Made by a program: the position numbers and the translations under genes
The notes under the pieces: generated by a model
The model's database searches: none
What the model was told of the DNA's origin: nothing
The model's input: the letters and a program-made list of their open reading frames with translations, nothing else
Part shown: piece after piece, positions 1 to 9,226 of the stretch
How the letters are laid out: every line of letters starts with the position of its first letter
How positions within the stretch are numbered: position 1 is the stretch's first letter
NCBI RefSeq assembly: GCF_900113765.1
Contig: NZ_FOQO01000006.1
Location: forward strand, 124,001 to 188,000
Direction of reading: 5' to 3'
DNA from: Parapedobacter indicus
GTDB lineage: Bacteria > Bacteroidota > Bacteroidia > Sphingobacteriales > Sphingobacteriaceae
Length of the DNA: 64,000 nt

Positions 1-979
1 CCAACGGATCCTTGACATTCATTTCTGTGTAATTTACCATACCGGTCAATACCAAGGTAATTAACACATAGAGCACCGCACAAATCAATAAACATAAAAT
101 CATGGCCTTAGGCAGGTCCCGTTGCGGATTTTTACATTCCTCGGCCGTGGTGGAGATGGAGTCAAATCCGATGAATGCGAAAAATACCGCAGCCACACCA
201 CTCAATACACCTTCGACGCCGTTTGGTGCAAAAGGGGTCCAATTTTCGGGCTTAACAAAAAAAGCACCACCGAAAATAACGAATAAAATAACGCCTATTT
301 TTATAGCCACCATCACGTTGCTTGCCGTGCGCGATTCCTTAATACCGATATAGACGAGCCAGGTTACCAAAAAGGTGATAAGGCCAGCCGGTAGGTCAAA
401 TATTAGGGGAAAATCACCCCATTTAGGAGCCTGTTCATAAGCAGCGGCTGCTCCCCGTTCAATCCCGGATAGCGAATCAAGCCCCTGCGTTTGCATTTTT
501 GCGTAAGCTTCGGTAGCATACCCCGGTGCCATGGTAAGCCATCCGGGCAAATGAATACCGAATCCCTCAAGCATGCTTACAAAGTATTGCGACCACGAAA
601 TAGCCACCACCATGTTTGATACGGCATACTCCAGAATAAGTGCCCAGCCGATAATCCAAGCAAACAGTTCGCCAAATGCAACATAAGCATAGGTATAGGC
701 ACTTCCTGAGACAGGTACGGTACTGGCAAACTGTGCATACGACAATGCCGTAAACACACAGGCAATCGCTACGAAAACAAACAGCAACGACACCGCTGGC
801 CCACCGTTAAAACTAGCCAATCCGATCGTACTGAAAATTCCCGCACCTACAATGGCCGCTATTCCCAGCGAAACCAGGTCACGGACACCCAATATTTTAG
901 CTAGCCCCCCACTTCCATCAGACTGCGATGCCCGGATAATTTGCGCTACATTTTTTTTGCGGAAAAGTTTATTCGCCAT
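1..979 (-). CDS. APC-family amino acid permease, C-terminus beyond window
   Basis: Reading the minus strand from the ATG at 979 gives about 326 codons without a stop, so the gene continues past base 1. The protein is highly hydrophobic with repeated membrane segments. About residues 28-55 carry the glycine-rich first helix of the amino acid-polyamine-organocation (APC) family, with the pattern GIAAIVGAGIFSTIG. That helix forms the substrate site in family members. A long extracytoplasmic loop follows (LPGWL through AYEQAPKWGDFP), then further helices including FFAFIGFDSISTTAEE, a signature of the cationic amino acid transporter (CAT/YfnA) branch. It should be an inner-membrane amino acid importer or exchanger; the substrate cannot be read. 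The next gene downstream of its start lies on the same strand, 69 bases away. Confidence 0.85.
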   Translation of the reverse strand, partial: MANKLFRKKNVAQIIRASQSDGSGGLAKILGVRDLVSLGIAAIVGAGIFSTIGLASFNGGPAVSLLFVFVAIACVFTALSYAQFASTVPVSGSAYTYAYVAFGELFAWIIGWALILEYAVSNMVVAISWSQYFVSMLEGFGIHLPGWLTMAPGYATEAYAKMQTQGLDSLSGIERGAAAAYEQAPKWGDFPLIFDLPAGLITFLVTWLVYIGIKESRTASNVMVAIKIGVILFVIFGGAFFVKPENWTPFAPNGVEGVLSGVAAVFFAFIGFDSISTTAEECKNPQRDLPKAMILCLLICAVLYVLITLVLTGMVNYTEMNVKDPL

Positions 980-1047
980 ACAACGGTACTATAAAGCCCA
1001 TTTCAATCGGTCAAACTTAGGGAAAAATACCGAAAGCTTGGATAAGC

Positions 1048-1722
1048 TTAGGAAAGTTTGGATTGGATCTCCTCAAAAATAAGGGGAAATTCGTCATCGA
1101 GTTTCATCGCGTAGTTCGTGATAACTTCTGTGATCCGACTGCATTGATCACCATCCAGTTGCACATCCCATAAGCGACGACAGATTGCGATCATCGCATT
1201 GGTGATCTGACCAAACTCACGGTAGCTAGCCATGTATTGCGCACGCATGAAGCTGTTGAAATACGTAAAAAAAAATGTTGTGTCCGGAACATCGCATAAT
1301 TTCAGGAAACGGTCTGTTACGTCTCGATCCGCCGCGGCCAGGTATTCGTAAAAATCCGATTCGTGCACCCACTTGTGGTGGAGTAACAGGTGGTCAAGGA
1401 GCAGTTCCAAAGCAATGTGTGACAAGAACGAGGGGCGGATCACCGTGGTTTCCACAAGCGGGGCAAGCAAGATCCTCAACTGATGGGTGTGATCATAGAA
1501 AAAAGAGGAACCATGAAAATAGCGGTCGGCCTCTACGTGCCGCATCCATCCGTGGTAAATATGCTGAAGTTTAGGATTGTTACCGAAACGGTCTTCGTAC
1601 TTTTGAGGCAAAACATTTACATGCCTGTCGGCATTCTTAATAAGATCCGGCAATATGCACCCGAGCACCAATTCGGGATTATGGCTATAACGTTCGAAGT
1701 AATAATGTGAAAGGAAATTCAT
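1048..1722 (-). CDS. AcpH-like (DUF479) acyl carrier protein phosphodiesterase-type protein
   Basis: This 224-aa, His- and Asp-rich, probably all-helical soluble protein begins MNFLSHYYF and continues with GCILPDLIKNADRH. That matches the opening pattern of the DUF479/AcpH family (MNFLAH... then GN..GDF.KG), whose E. coli member removes the phosphopantetheine arm from acyl carrier protein. Further His/Asp clusters (YHGWMRHVEADRYFH; LLLDHLLLHHKW) fit the metal-dependent HD-like fold of that family. It is slightly longer than E. coli AcpH (193 aa), and the similarity is motif-level only, so the enzymatic assignment is tentative. Its start lies back to back with tyrS, with 110 bases between the divergent starts. 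Confidence 0.5.
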   Translation of the reverse strand: MNFLSHYYFERYSHNPELVLGCILPDLIKNADRHVNVLPQKYEDRFGNNPKLQHIYHGWMRHVEADRYFHGSSFFYDHTHQLRILLAPLVETTVIRPSFLSHIALELLLDHLLLHHKWVHESDFYEYLAAADRDVTDRFLKLCDVPDTTFFFTYFNSFMRAQYMASYREFGQITNAMIAICRRLWDVQLDGDQCSRITEVITNYAMKLDDEFPLIFEEIQSKLS

Positions 1723-1785
1723 CCGCCACTTTCCAATTATTGAGCACTTATTGTGCCAAGATAACGAATTTCGCCGATATTCTAC

Positions 1786-1793
1786 TATCTTTG
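1786..1793 (+). promoter_or_regulatory. Bacteroidota -7 element upstream of tyrS
   Basis: TATCTTTG fits the phylum consensus TAnnTTTG and lies 40 bases before the tyrS ATG. No convincing TTG was seen at the expected -33 distance. Confidence 0.55.
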
Positions 1794-1832
1794 CCGCCGT
1801 ATTAATCAGGCAATTTAATCGTACAAATAACC

Positions 1833-3116
1833 ATGGGTTTTGTTGATGAATTACGTTGGCGGGGCATGTTGCATGATATCATGCCCGGCACCGAAGAGGA
1901 GTTGCAAAAAGGGAAATTGGCCGGATATATAGGCTTCGACCCTACGGGCGATTCCCTGCACGTCGGCCATCTCACGCAATTGATGACATTGATTCATTTT
2001 CAGAAAGCGGGACATCGGCCGGTTGCTCTCGTGGGCGGCGCCACCGGCATGGTTGGCGATCCATCGGGAAAATCCGCTGAGCGGAATTTACTGGATGAAG
2101 ACACCCTGAATCACAACATCGCCTGCCTGAAAAAACAGCTGGCCAAGTTTCTTGACTTTTCAGATGCCGAGCAGGGCGCCATCCTAGTAAATAATTACGA
2201 TTGGTTCAAAAGTTTCCATTTCCTTGACTTCATACGGGAAGTAGGTAAGCACATCACCGTAAATTACATGATGGCAAAAGACTCGGTCAAAAAACGCCTT
2301 GAAGGGGATAATGGATTATCTTTTACCGAGTTTTCGTATCAATTGATACAGGGATATGACTTCTATTACCTTTGGAAGCATCATGGGTGTATACTCCAAA
2401 TGGGAGGCTCCGACCAGTGGGGCAACATTGTCACGGGCACAGAGCTCATCCGCCGCAAAGACAGTGGTACCGCCTATGCGCTTACGACCAAACTGATCAA
2501 AAAAGCCGACGGCAATAAATTCGGCAAAACCGAAAGCGGTGCGGTGTGGCTGGATGCCAATAAAACTTCCCCCTATCGTTACTATCAGTTCTGGCTAAAT
2601 GCCAGTGACGACGACGCGAAAAACTGGATTAAGATTTTCACATTGAAATCCGAAGTAGAGATTGACGCGCTGATCGCTGAGCACGACGCGGCTCCTCACC
2701 TGCGTATCGTCCAAAAAGCCCTGGCTAAAGACATCACCATCCGCACGCATTCCGAAGCGGATTACGAAACCGCCGTGAAAACATCCGAATTCCTGTTTGG
2801 CAACGGGTCGTTGGAGTTTCTGGAAGGAATGTCCCATTCGGCTGTATTGGATGTGTTTGATGGTATACCACAATTCCATCTAGCAAAAGATCAGCTGAGC
2901 GAAGGCATCGACATACTGGAGCTTTTAGCTGTTTCTTCCTCCATCTTCCCCTCCAAAGGTGAAGCCCGCAAAATGATACAGGGAGGTGGTGTATCGGTTA
3001 ATAAAATTAAAGTCAATGATAGCAATCAACGGTTCTCACTGGAAAATTTGGTTAATGACAGGTATCTGATCGTCCAACGAGGTAAGAAAAACTACTTTTT
3101 ACTGATCACCACATAG
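1833..3116 (+). CDS. tyrS: Tyrosyl-tRNA synthetase
   Basis: Charges tRNA-Tyr with tyrosine in the cytoplasm. The 427-aa protein has the class I signature HVGH at residues 43-46 and the KMSKS-equivalent KFGKT at 229-233, the form used by bacterial TyrRS. Between them are the tyrosine-pocket elements [21 protein letters not shown] and GGSDQWGNI. The C-terminal ~70 residues ([19 protein letters not shown]) form an S4 RNA-binding domain. The length is normal for the family. The ATG at 1833 is preceded by a good -7 element. The gene is transcribed alone and followed by a strong hairpin. Confidence 0.98.
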   Translation: MGFVDELRWRGMLHDIMPGTEEELQKGKLAGYIGFDPTGDSLHVGHLTQLMTLIHFQKAGHRPVALVGGATGMVGDPSGKSAERNLLDEDTLNHNIACLKKQLAKFLDFSDAEQGAILVNNYDWFKSFHFLDFIREVGKHITVNYMMAKDSVKKRLEGDNGLSFTEFSYQLIQGYDFYYLWKHHGCILQMGGSDQWGNIVTGTELIRRKDSGTAYALTTKLIKKADGNKFGKTESGAVWLDANKTSPYRYYQFWLNASDDDAKNWIKIFTLKSEVEIDALIAEHDAAPHLRIVQKALAKDITIRTHSEADYETAVKTSEFLFGNGSLEFLEGMSHSAVLDVFDGIPQFHLAKDQLSEGIDILELLAVSSSIFPSKGEARKMIQGGGVSVNKIKVNDSNQRFSLENLVNDRYLIVQRGKKNYFLLITT

Positions 3117-3135
3117 CCATCCGTCCGCTATTGCC

Positions 3136-3163
3136 CGCGAAGTCGCAAAACCGCGACTTCGCG
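3136..3163. other. Perfect 11-bp hairpin after tyrS
   Basis: CGCGAAGTCGC (3136-3146) and GCGACTTCGCG (3153-3163) pair completely around a 6-base loop, 19 bases after the tyrS stop. There is no T-tract on either side, so it is not a classical intrinsic terminator. It may be an mRNA 3'-end stabiliser or a palindromic repeat. Confidence 0.6.
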
Positions 3164-3337
3164 AAACCGCTCCCTTATACCTGTAACATACAAACCACTT
3201 AGAAAACGACAAGCTCACCTGTAGCATTTTTTCGATTCGATACGTTACCTAAACGTTGATGAACATGTTGGCCGTTTTGCCGATCCTACCCAATTAGCCG
3301 CTCCGATTTAATTAACCCGCCATCAAACCTTACAATT

Positions 3338-3889
3338 ATGAATTTACAAAAAGGAACCTTGCTTCTAGCGATCTTCGCCTCACTTGCACCTAGCTGTTCT
3401 AAAAGCGACCTGTCTCCCTTGGAGCAACTAACGTTTAAACTGGTCATACTAGACGAAAATGGTGAGAAACGCAACGTATTGAAAAATGGGGGAAATTTTT
3501 CCGTCGGCTTTGAGGTAGTCAACCATTCAGATGATTCCGTATCTCTTTCCCACGAAGATGGAAAGAAGCTGTATGAGCAGTTTTATAAACAACGTGATTT
3601 CTTAGCGATCTACCGAAAAGAAAGCGCGGAAAATAGTCAGGGGGCTGTGTTTATCGGAAAACCGTATGATTCAAGTGTTGAACTTTATTTTACTGACAAC
3701 CTCCTGCCGGGCTGCTTTATAGATATTGCTCCGTCGGACCGTCAATACGTCTTTCTGGTTCCATGGACTACCAACCCAGCCAATCAGGCGATCCCAACCG
3801 GTAGTTATTATTCGTCTTTCCACGATAAAGTCCTAATAGAAGATGTCGAAATTTCCATTGATACGAAAGTCGAGTTCAAGGTCAATTAA
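3338..3889 (+). CDS. Putative lipoprotein of unknown function
   Basis: I do not recognise this 183-aa protein. It has a Lys-containing N-terminus, a hydrophobic stretch and a lipobox ending LAPSC at residue 20, so it is probably lipidated and exported. From about residue 31 the sequence is beta-rich (FKLVILDENGEKRNVL, FSVGFEVVNHSDDSVSL), resembling a single immunoglobulin-like or BsuPI-like beta-sandwich, but this is only an impression. The tail, VLIEDVEISIDTKVEFKVN, also alternates like beta strands. The gene stands alone between tyrS and a convergent lipoprotein gene. The ATG at 3338 was chosen because it opens the signal peptide. Confidence 0.7.
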   Translation: MNLQKGTLLLAIFASLAPSCSKSDLSPLEQLTFKLVILDENGEKRNVLKNGGNFSVGFEVVNHSDDSVSLSHEDGKKLYEQFYKQRDFLAIYRKESAENSQGAVFIGKPYDSSVELYFTDNLLPGCFIDIAPSDRQYVFLVPWTTNPANQAIPTGSYYSSFHDKVLIEDVEISIDTKVEFKVN

Positions 3890-3986
3890 ATCCAATAGTT
3901 TCCTACGCGGACTCGTTGAGAAACACACTTCGATTTGGGTTGGCTTACTGTATTAAGAACGGAATTCAATAAATTGCACAAAAAAA

Positions 3987-4007
3987 CCGCTCCCGGGGAG
4001 GGAGCGG
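3987..4007 (-). terminator. Intrinsic terminator of the DUF4397 lipoprotein gene
   Basis: CCGCTCCC (3987-3994) and GGGAGCGG (4000-4007) form an 8-bp GC-rich stem with a 5-base loop. On the minus strand it is followed by seven T residues (complement of 3980-3986). It lies about 50 bases past the stop of the minus-strand gene. Confidence 0.85.
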
Positions 4008-4057
4008 CATCCGCCTCTCGGCAGATTCAATCAACCTAAACTTTATGGAGAAAATCG

Positions 4058-4798
4058 TTAATGGACAATAATATCATGGCCAAATTCCAACGCTGCATCG
4101 CCTTCATTTTCAAGTAGCCCACGCACCCATATGGAATAGATCAGCCCTGCTTTGGGTGTGAATTCGAAGGTGTGAACCACATTACCGCTGCTGTGCTCCT
4201 CGAACCGGATCGTATAGGCCTCTCCGCCGTCAACGGCAACGAAATCACTGGCTTCCTTGAACGCTTGGTCAGTGACCATCACCACATCGCCTGCTCCCTC
4301 AATCTCGAAATCCAGTGGAGGCGCGTCCGGACTAAGATGTATACATCGAATCTTTGCTTTTCCCCCCTCCGGTGCGGATAAGTCATCGTTGGTCACCACC
4401 AATTCGATATCATCTTCACGTCCAACTACATACAGTGAATAAAACTGACCCGGAATAAACTGTGCATTTTCCTTCGCCAGCAGCCCGCTGTTTGTCGTAT
4501 TCCCCCGCTCAAACACCCTAACCGTCCGCGCACCTGGCCATGCCCGCTTATAGGCCAATGTATCGCGATAGGCAAAATCTTCAACTTCACCGGTCTCCGG
4601 AACATAATTCAGCCAACTCTCATTCAAAGCGATATCCAATTGATCCGATCCCGGGACGGCATTCAATGCCCGTACTGCCGAAATCTGATATACGCCATTG
4701 TCGTCTTTCAAACAACCACCTAGTGTCACCAATCCAACAGCAAAAATTAAGATGGCAACCGCCCTGCTACTTTTCACTGTTTCGCCAAATCGTCTCAT
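4058..4798 (-). CDS. DUF4397 domain-containing lipoprotein
   Basis: This 246-aa exported protein has a lipobox ending LGGC, Cys at about residue 29. The body shows the DUF4397 pattern: an early strand set with RALNAVPGSDQLDIALN, then KIRCIHLSPDAPPLDFEI, close to the VRxxHLSPDAPxLD signature of the family. DUF4397 proteins are tandem beta-sandwich surface lipoproteins of unknown role, frequent in Bacteroidota. It is a single gene ending in a clear terminator and starts divergently from ftsK. Confidence 0.85.
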   Translation of the reverse strand: MRRFGETVKSSRAVAILIFAVGLVTLGGCLKDDNGVYQISAVRALNAVPGSDQLDIALNESWLNYVPETGEVEDFAYRDTLAYKRAWPGARTVRVFERGNTTNSGLLAKENAQFIPGQFYSLYVVGREDDIELVVTNDDLSAPEGGKAKIRCIHLSPDAPPLDFEIEGAGDVVMVTDQAFKEASDFVAVDGGEAYTIRFEEHSSGNVVHTFEFTPKAGLIYSIWVRGLLENEGDAALEFGHDIIVH

Positions 4799-4888
4799 TA
4801 AAATTTTACGAATCTAAATACCTCTCTGCTTATCTAAATACATAACGGGTATCACAAACAGAATGCTACAACCTGCGCAAAAAATCCG

Positions 4889-4896
4889 TAAGTTTG
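4889..4896 (+). promoter_or_regulatory. -7 element upstream of ftsK
   Basis: TAAGTTTG matches TAnnTTTG 25 bases before the ftsK ATG. No clear -33 TTG was found. Confidence 0.5.
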
Positions 4897-4920
4897 TCTC
4901 AAACATAACGTATCGTTTCG

Positions 4921-7509
4921 ATGTCGGGAAAAGGGAATTCATTCAGAAAAAACACACAGCATGATACGGAAGGCAAGCCCTCCCTGCGCAAAAAGAGTGA
5001 GCGTAAGCCAAGATCCAATGCCCCATCAAATCACGCACTAGGCAATAAATTGGTAAAGATAATAGGCCTGTTTTCACTCATATTATCCGTATACTTTCTC
5101 ATCGCTTTTATCTCCTATTTGTTCACCTGGCAAGAAGATCAAAGCTATGTTTCCGCAGCCAATGGCGGGTGGCATACATTATTCAAAACCCGGGAAGAAT
5201 TTGCCCTGGCGGGTATCGAACCGCCAGTTGTGCAAAACTGGATGGGAAAATTCGGGGCATTGCTTGCTCATCAGTTTATCTATAAGTGGTTTGGCATCGC
5301 ATCCTTTATTTTTGTAGGCATCCTATTTGTCATTGGATACCGATTATTATTCAAAGTAAAACTTCTGTCTATTTGGAAAACCTTCGGATATTCCGCCTTT
5401 ACGATCATCTTTCTGTCGCTCACGCTTGGATTTATCCATGGGTTTGTAACCAATTATCCGCACTTTCTTGAAGGCGAATTTGGATTCTGGTCCAATCGAT
5501 TGCTTGCTGCGCAAATCGGCGTGCCGGGAGTTGGCGGATTGTTGATCTTTACCCTGTTAACGGTGCTGATTGTGTTCTTCAATTTTGACTTCAGATTCAA
5601 TAATAAAAGCCTTGGGTCTTCCGTATCGCAATCCCTGGAAAAAGAGCCAACCAACCGATCGCGTGATCAAGAGCAGTATGCGCATGAATCTGAGTATCGG
5701 GTTGACCCGGTAGAATTTCGGCTAAATAAAAACAGGGAGCTTGCCGAAGAAGAAGTGCCGGCTACCAATCAGTTGAAAACAGCTGCCAGCCCACACAATG
5801 ACACCGAAAAACTGCAACAGAATTTAACCGCATCCCCGAAGCCGAAACCGGAGGAGGTGAAAGACGGGTTAGATTTTTCAATCGAAAGACCCGAAGAAAA
5901 ATTAAAAAACGAACTGATTACCCCTCCTCTTACGGTATCTCCTATTAAGGAAGAAAAGCCCAGTACAGCAGATGAATTGGTGGAAAAAGTAGGCCAGTAT
6001 GACCCAAAATTGGATTTATCCAGTTATCAATACCCTACGCTGGATTTGCTGCGCGATTACGGTTCAGGCAAAATTACCGTCAATAACCACGAACTGGAAG
6101 CTAACAAAGACAAAATCGTTGATACACTGGCTAATTACAACATAGAGATCGCAAAAATCAAAGCTACCATCGGCCCCACGGTTACACTCTATGAAATCAT
6201 TCCAAAGCCCGGCGTCCGCATTTCGAAAATCAAAAATCTGGAAGATGACATCGCGCTGAGCTTGGCTGCATTAGGCATCCGCATCATTGCCCCAATGCCC
6301 GGTAAGGGAACCATAGGCATCGAAGTACCCAACAGTCACCCCGAGATGGTTTCGATGCGTTCGGTTTTGGCAACGGAGAAATTCCAACATACCGATATGG
6401 ACCTGCCCATTGCCTTGGGGAGAACCATCTCAAACGAAGTCTATATTGCTGACCTCGCCAAAATGCCCCACTTGTTGGTGGCTGGGGCCACCGGACAGGG
6501 TAAATCAGTCGGCATCAATGCCATCCTAACGTCGTTACTATACAAGAAGCATCCGGCGGAACTAAAGTTTGTATTGGTCGATCCGAAAAAAGTCGAGTTA
6601 TCGCTGTTTAAGAAAGTAGAACGCCATTTTTTGGCTAAATTACCAGGGGAAGAGGACGCCATCATCACGGATACTAAAAAGGTGATCAACACGCTGAATT
6701 CGCTTTGTATCGAGATGGACGCCCGCTACGACCTGCTAAAAAACGCACAGGTGCGCAACCTGAAAGAGTACAACGCTAAATTCATCAATCGTAGGCTCAA
6801 TCCCGAAGAAGGCCATCGTTACCTGCCATTCATCGTGCTCATCGTCGATGAGTTTGCCGACCTGATGATGACAGCAGGCAAGGAGGTCGAAACCCCTATC
6901 GCCCGGCTGGCACAATTGGCCCGCGCCGTGGGCATCCATTTAGTCATCGCTACACAGCGGCCATCGGTAAACATCATTACCGGTACCATCAAAGCCAACT
7001 TCCCCGCCCGCTTGGCCTTCCGGGTACTATCAAAAGTAGACTCCCGCACCATTCTCGATTCGGGGGGCGCCGACCAACTGATCGGGCGAGGCGACATGCT
7101 GCTAGCTACCGGAAGCGACCTGATACGGATACAGTGTGCATTTGTAGATACGCCTGAAGTAGAAGAGATTTCCGATTTCATCGGTGGCCAACGCGGCTAT
7201 CCATCGGCATTGCTGCTACCTGAATATGTAGGTGAAGATGGCGAAGGCGGCATCGAAGATTTTGATATGCGAGATCGCGACTCCATGTTTGAGGATGCCG
7301 CCCGCCTCGTAGTATTGCACCAACAGGGCTCCACATCGCTTATCCAGCGCAAACTTAAACTCGGATACAATCGCGCTGGACGGATTATTGACCAACTGGA
7401 AGCTGCAGGTATCGTAGGGCCATTCGAAGGCAGCAAAGCACGGGAAGTACTTTTCCCTGACGAATATTCATTGGAACAGTTTTTGGATGGGTTGAAGAAA
7501 GACGCATAA
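4921..7509 (+). CDS. ftsK: DNA translocase FtsK
   Basis: Septum-anchored, ATP-driven DNA pump that moves chromosome termini during division and supports dimer resolution. The 862-aa protein has a basic N-terminus, four membrane segments within about residues 45-225, a long charged linker rich in E, K and P, and then the motor. The motor has GATGQGKS (Walker A, 522-529) and IVDEFADLMM (Walker B, with D643 and E644). QLARAVGIHLVIATQRPSV is also typical. The C-terminal ~65 residues (STSLIQRKLKLGYNRAGRIIDQLEAAGIVGP) are the gamma winged helix that reads KOPS-type orienting sequences. The stop is 2 bases before lolA, so the two are likely co-transcribed and translationally coupled. Confidence 0.97.
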   Translation: MSGKGNSFRKNTQHDTEGKPSLRKKSERKPRSNAPSNHALGNKLVKIIGLFSLILSVYFLIAFISYLFTWQEDQSYVSAANGGWHTLFKTREEFALAGIEPPVVQNWMGKFGALLAHQFIYKWFGIASFIFVGILFVIGYRLLFKVKLLSIWKTFGYSAFTIIFLSLTLGFIHGFVTNYPHFLEGEFGFWSNRLLAAQIGVPGVGGLLIFTLLTVLIVFFNFDFRFNNKSLGSSVSQSLEKEPTNRSRDQEQYAHESEYRVDPVEFRLNKNRELAEEEVPATNQLKTAASPHNDTEKLQQNLTASPKPKPEEVKDGLDFSIERPEEKLKNELITPPLTVSPIKEEKPSTADELVEKVGQYDPKLDLSSYQYPTLDLLRDYGSGKITVNNHELEANKDKIVDTLANYNIEIAKIKATIGPTVTLYEIIPKPGVRISKIKNLEDDIALSLAALGIRIIAPMPGKGTIGIEVPNSHPEMVSMRSVLATEKFQHTDMDLPIALGRTISNEVYIADLAKMPHLLVAGATGQGKSVGINAILTSLLYKKHPAELKFVLVDPKKVELSLFKKVERHFLAKLPGEEDAIITDTKKVINTLNSLCIEMDARYDLLKNAQVRNLKEYNAKFINRRLNPEEGHRYLPFIVLIVDEFADLMMTAGKEVETPIARLAQLARAVGIHLVIATQRPSVNIITGTIKANFPARLAFRVLSKVDSRTILDSGGADQLIGRGDMLLATGSDLIRIQCAFVDTPEVEEISDFIGGQRGYPSALLLPEYVGEDGEGGIEDFDMRDRDSMFEDAARLVVLHQQGSTSLIQRKLKLGYNRAGRIIDQLEAAGIVGPFEGSKAREVLFPDEYSLEQFLDGLKKDA

Positions 7510-7511
7510 AG

Positions 7512-8168
7512 ATGAAACTAGCAACCATTAGCTGTTCGGTACTTCTGTCCTTTTCTGTATTTGCCATTCATGCCTATGCACAGACAGATGCTGCCGCTAG
7601 GTCCTTACTCAATAAAGTAACGCAAACCTACGAAGGATATAAATCCATTCGAACCGATTTCACCCTCACCGTTCAGCAACCCCAGCAAACGAACTACACG
7701 GAATCAGGTACCCTTACCATGGTAGCCGAAACAGGCAAATACCGCATCACAACCAACAGTCAAGACATCGTTAGCGACGGGAAAACGCAATGGATGGTTC
7801 TTAAAGACGAACAGGAAGTGCAGGTAACCGAAGCCGACAATTCGTCGGGGGCCATTTCGCCTGCAACGATCTTTTCCTTTTATACCAACGGATACAAGTA
7901 TGTCTCCGCTCCAAACGAGCAGGCCGGCGGCATCCCGTTGGGGGTGGTCGAACTATCACCTGAAGACCCGCAAACTCCATATTTTAAAATTAAGTTACGC
8001 ATCAACAAGTCTACAAACCTGATATACGATGTAACAATATTTGACAAAAGCGGAGTTAAATACACCTATACGCTCAAAAATACCAAGGCCAGTCCTTCAA
8101 TCCCCGCCGATACCTTTGTATTTAAGCAAACCGATTATCCAGGAATGGAAATAGTGGATCTCAGATAG
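7512..8168 (+). CDS. lolA: Outer-membrane lipoprotein carrier protein LolA
   Basis: Periplasmic chaperone that ferries lipoproteins from the inner to the outer membrane. The 218-aa precursor has a signal peptide, probably cleaved after AYA at about residue 23. The mature part starts with the usual helix and strand (AARSLLNKVTQTYEGYKSI, RTDFTLTV) and continues with antiparallel beta strands. YRITTNSQDIVSDGKTQWM and VEVVDLR-like end strands fit the unclosed-barrel LolA fold. It starts 2 bases after ftsK, an arrangement widespread in bacteria, and converges on the lytic transglycosylase with 6 bases between the stops. Confidence 0.9.
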   Translation: MKLATISCSVLLSFSVFAIHAYAQTDAAARSLLNKVTQTYEGYKSIRTDFTLTVQQPQQTNYTESGTLTMVAETGKYRITTNSQDIVSDGKTQWMVLKDEQEVQVTEADNSSGAISPATIFSFYTNGYKYVSAPNEQAGGIPLGVVELSPEDPQTPYFKIKLRINKSTNLIYDVTIFDKSGVKYTYTLKNTKASPSIPADTFVFKQTDYPGMEIVDLR

Positions 8169-8174
8169 CTTCCC

Positions 8175-8981
8175 CTACAATTTGTGGGACGCATGGGAAT
8201 CGCTGTCGGTTGCATCAGCCAGTAATGTATTCGTGCGATATCCGTGCCGGTTTGGATGTTCGATGATTTCCTTTACTGAAATCAGTTTGTATACGTAACT
8301 GCCGGTTTCACGATTTAACTTTAGCCGAAAATAGTTATCCTCATTTTGCCGATTGATGGCGCGCAATAAATTACCCTCACCGATATTAAACGCCGCCGCC
8401 ACCAGTGTCCAGCTATTAAACTCGCGGTACAGCGCCTTGAGATACTTAGCCGCCGCCAAAGTCGATTTCTCAACATCCTGACGTTCGTCTGTTACGTTAT
8501 CGACCCGCAGCCCAAACGCCTTCGCCGTATTTGGCATAAACTGCCAATATCCGGAAGCTCCACGATGGGACGTGGTGCCGCTGGTGAAACCACTTTCCAC
8601 CAATGGAATGTACTTAAAATCCTCAGGAATTCCATGTTGGCGTAAGATCGTTGCCACCCGCGGCAATGTCTTTAACGCTTTATGGTGCAGAAGATGCGAC
8701 TGCCGCGTCGCAAATGAATATTCTTTGAGGTGTTTCAGCATCTTCTTCTCGATTAGCCTGTCGCCCAATGGCAACGTTTCGTCTGCAAAATTCAGCGATG
8801 CAAAATAAGGGGTGTTGCGGATATTGGAGATATCTTCTTGCAACAATTCTCCTTGAGATAGAGAGTCGTGCAGCAGCGCGTCGGGTGTTTCTGTATTGGC
8901 TACGAGATTGTATGAATACAATTTTGAAAGCAACACCAACGATAAAACCGCGCTACAACAGAGCAGTTGTTTCTTTATCAT
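8175..8981 (-). CDS. SLT-domain lytic transglycosylase (MltD-like)
   Basis: Periplasmic enzyme cleaving the MurNAc-GlcNAc bond of peptidoglycan. The 268-aa protein has an N-terminal signal or anchor (residues 5-25) and then a family 1 SLT fold. Its catalytic Glu is E129 in IPLVESGF, followed by GASGYWQFMP (141-150) and AAAFNIGEGNLLRAI, the core motifs of the MltD/Slt group. There are no LysM repeats, so it is shorter than E. coli MltD. A strong promoter (TTTG, 20-base spacer, TACTTTTG) lies about 75 bases upstream. It converges on lolA. Confidence 0.9.
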   Translation of the reverse strand: MIKKQLLCCSAVLSLVLLSKLYSYNLVANTETPDALLHDSLSQGELLQEDISNIRNTPYFASLNFADETLPLGDRLIEKKMLKHLKEYSFATRQSHLLHHKALKTLPRVATILRQHGIPEDFKYIPLVESGFTSGTTSHRGASGYWQFMPNTAKAFGLRVDNVTDERQDVEKSTLAAAKYLKALYREFNSWTLVAAAFNIGEGNLLRAINRQNEDNYFRLKLNRETGSYVYKLISVKEIIEHPNRHGYRTNTLLADATDSDSHASHKL

Positions 8982-9054
8982 TTATTACCTTTTCTGTAAC
9001 ACATCGCAAGAAATTAAATAAGGCCATGTATTACTTAATCCAAAAAGCTGGGGA

Positions 9055-9086
9055 CAAAAGTAAAAATTATGATATTAATATACAAA
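9055..9086 (-). promoter_or_regulatory. Promoter of the lytic transglycosylase gene
   Basis: On the minus strand, TTTG (9086-9083), a 20-base spacer and TACTTTTG (9062-9055) give an excellent Bacteroidota promoter. The predicted start is near 9048, leaving a leader of about 65 bases. Confidence 0.7.
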
Positions 9087-9166
9087 TAGTTACGCAAATC
9101 CCCCCTGTTTTTTAACATTTATTAACGTGAGCAAATCTGCTATTTCTATGTAAAAAACATCGGCTA

Positions 9167-9199
9167 TTGTCCTTAAGACCATATTTTTGACTACCTTTG
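9167..9199 (+). promoter_or_regulatory. Promoter of the pseudouridine synthase gene
   Basis: TTG (9167-9169), a 22-base spacer and TACCTTTG (9192-9199). The expected start near 9205 puts the ATG at 9227 about 20 bases downstream and rules out the in-frame TTG at 9197 as the start. Confidence 0.65.
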
Positions 9200-9226
9200 C
9201 AGTTCACATTTTTTACGGTAAAAATC

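Noticed and set aside
1275..1710. Plus-strand open frames opposite the AcpH-like gene
   Set aside because: They are shadows of the minus-strand gene with no family resemblance, promoter or signal.
3136..3163. Intrinsic terminator of tyrS
   Set aside because: The stem is perfect but neither strand has a T-tract after it, so it is listed only as a hairpin.
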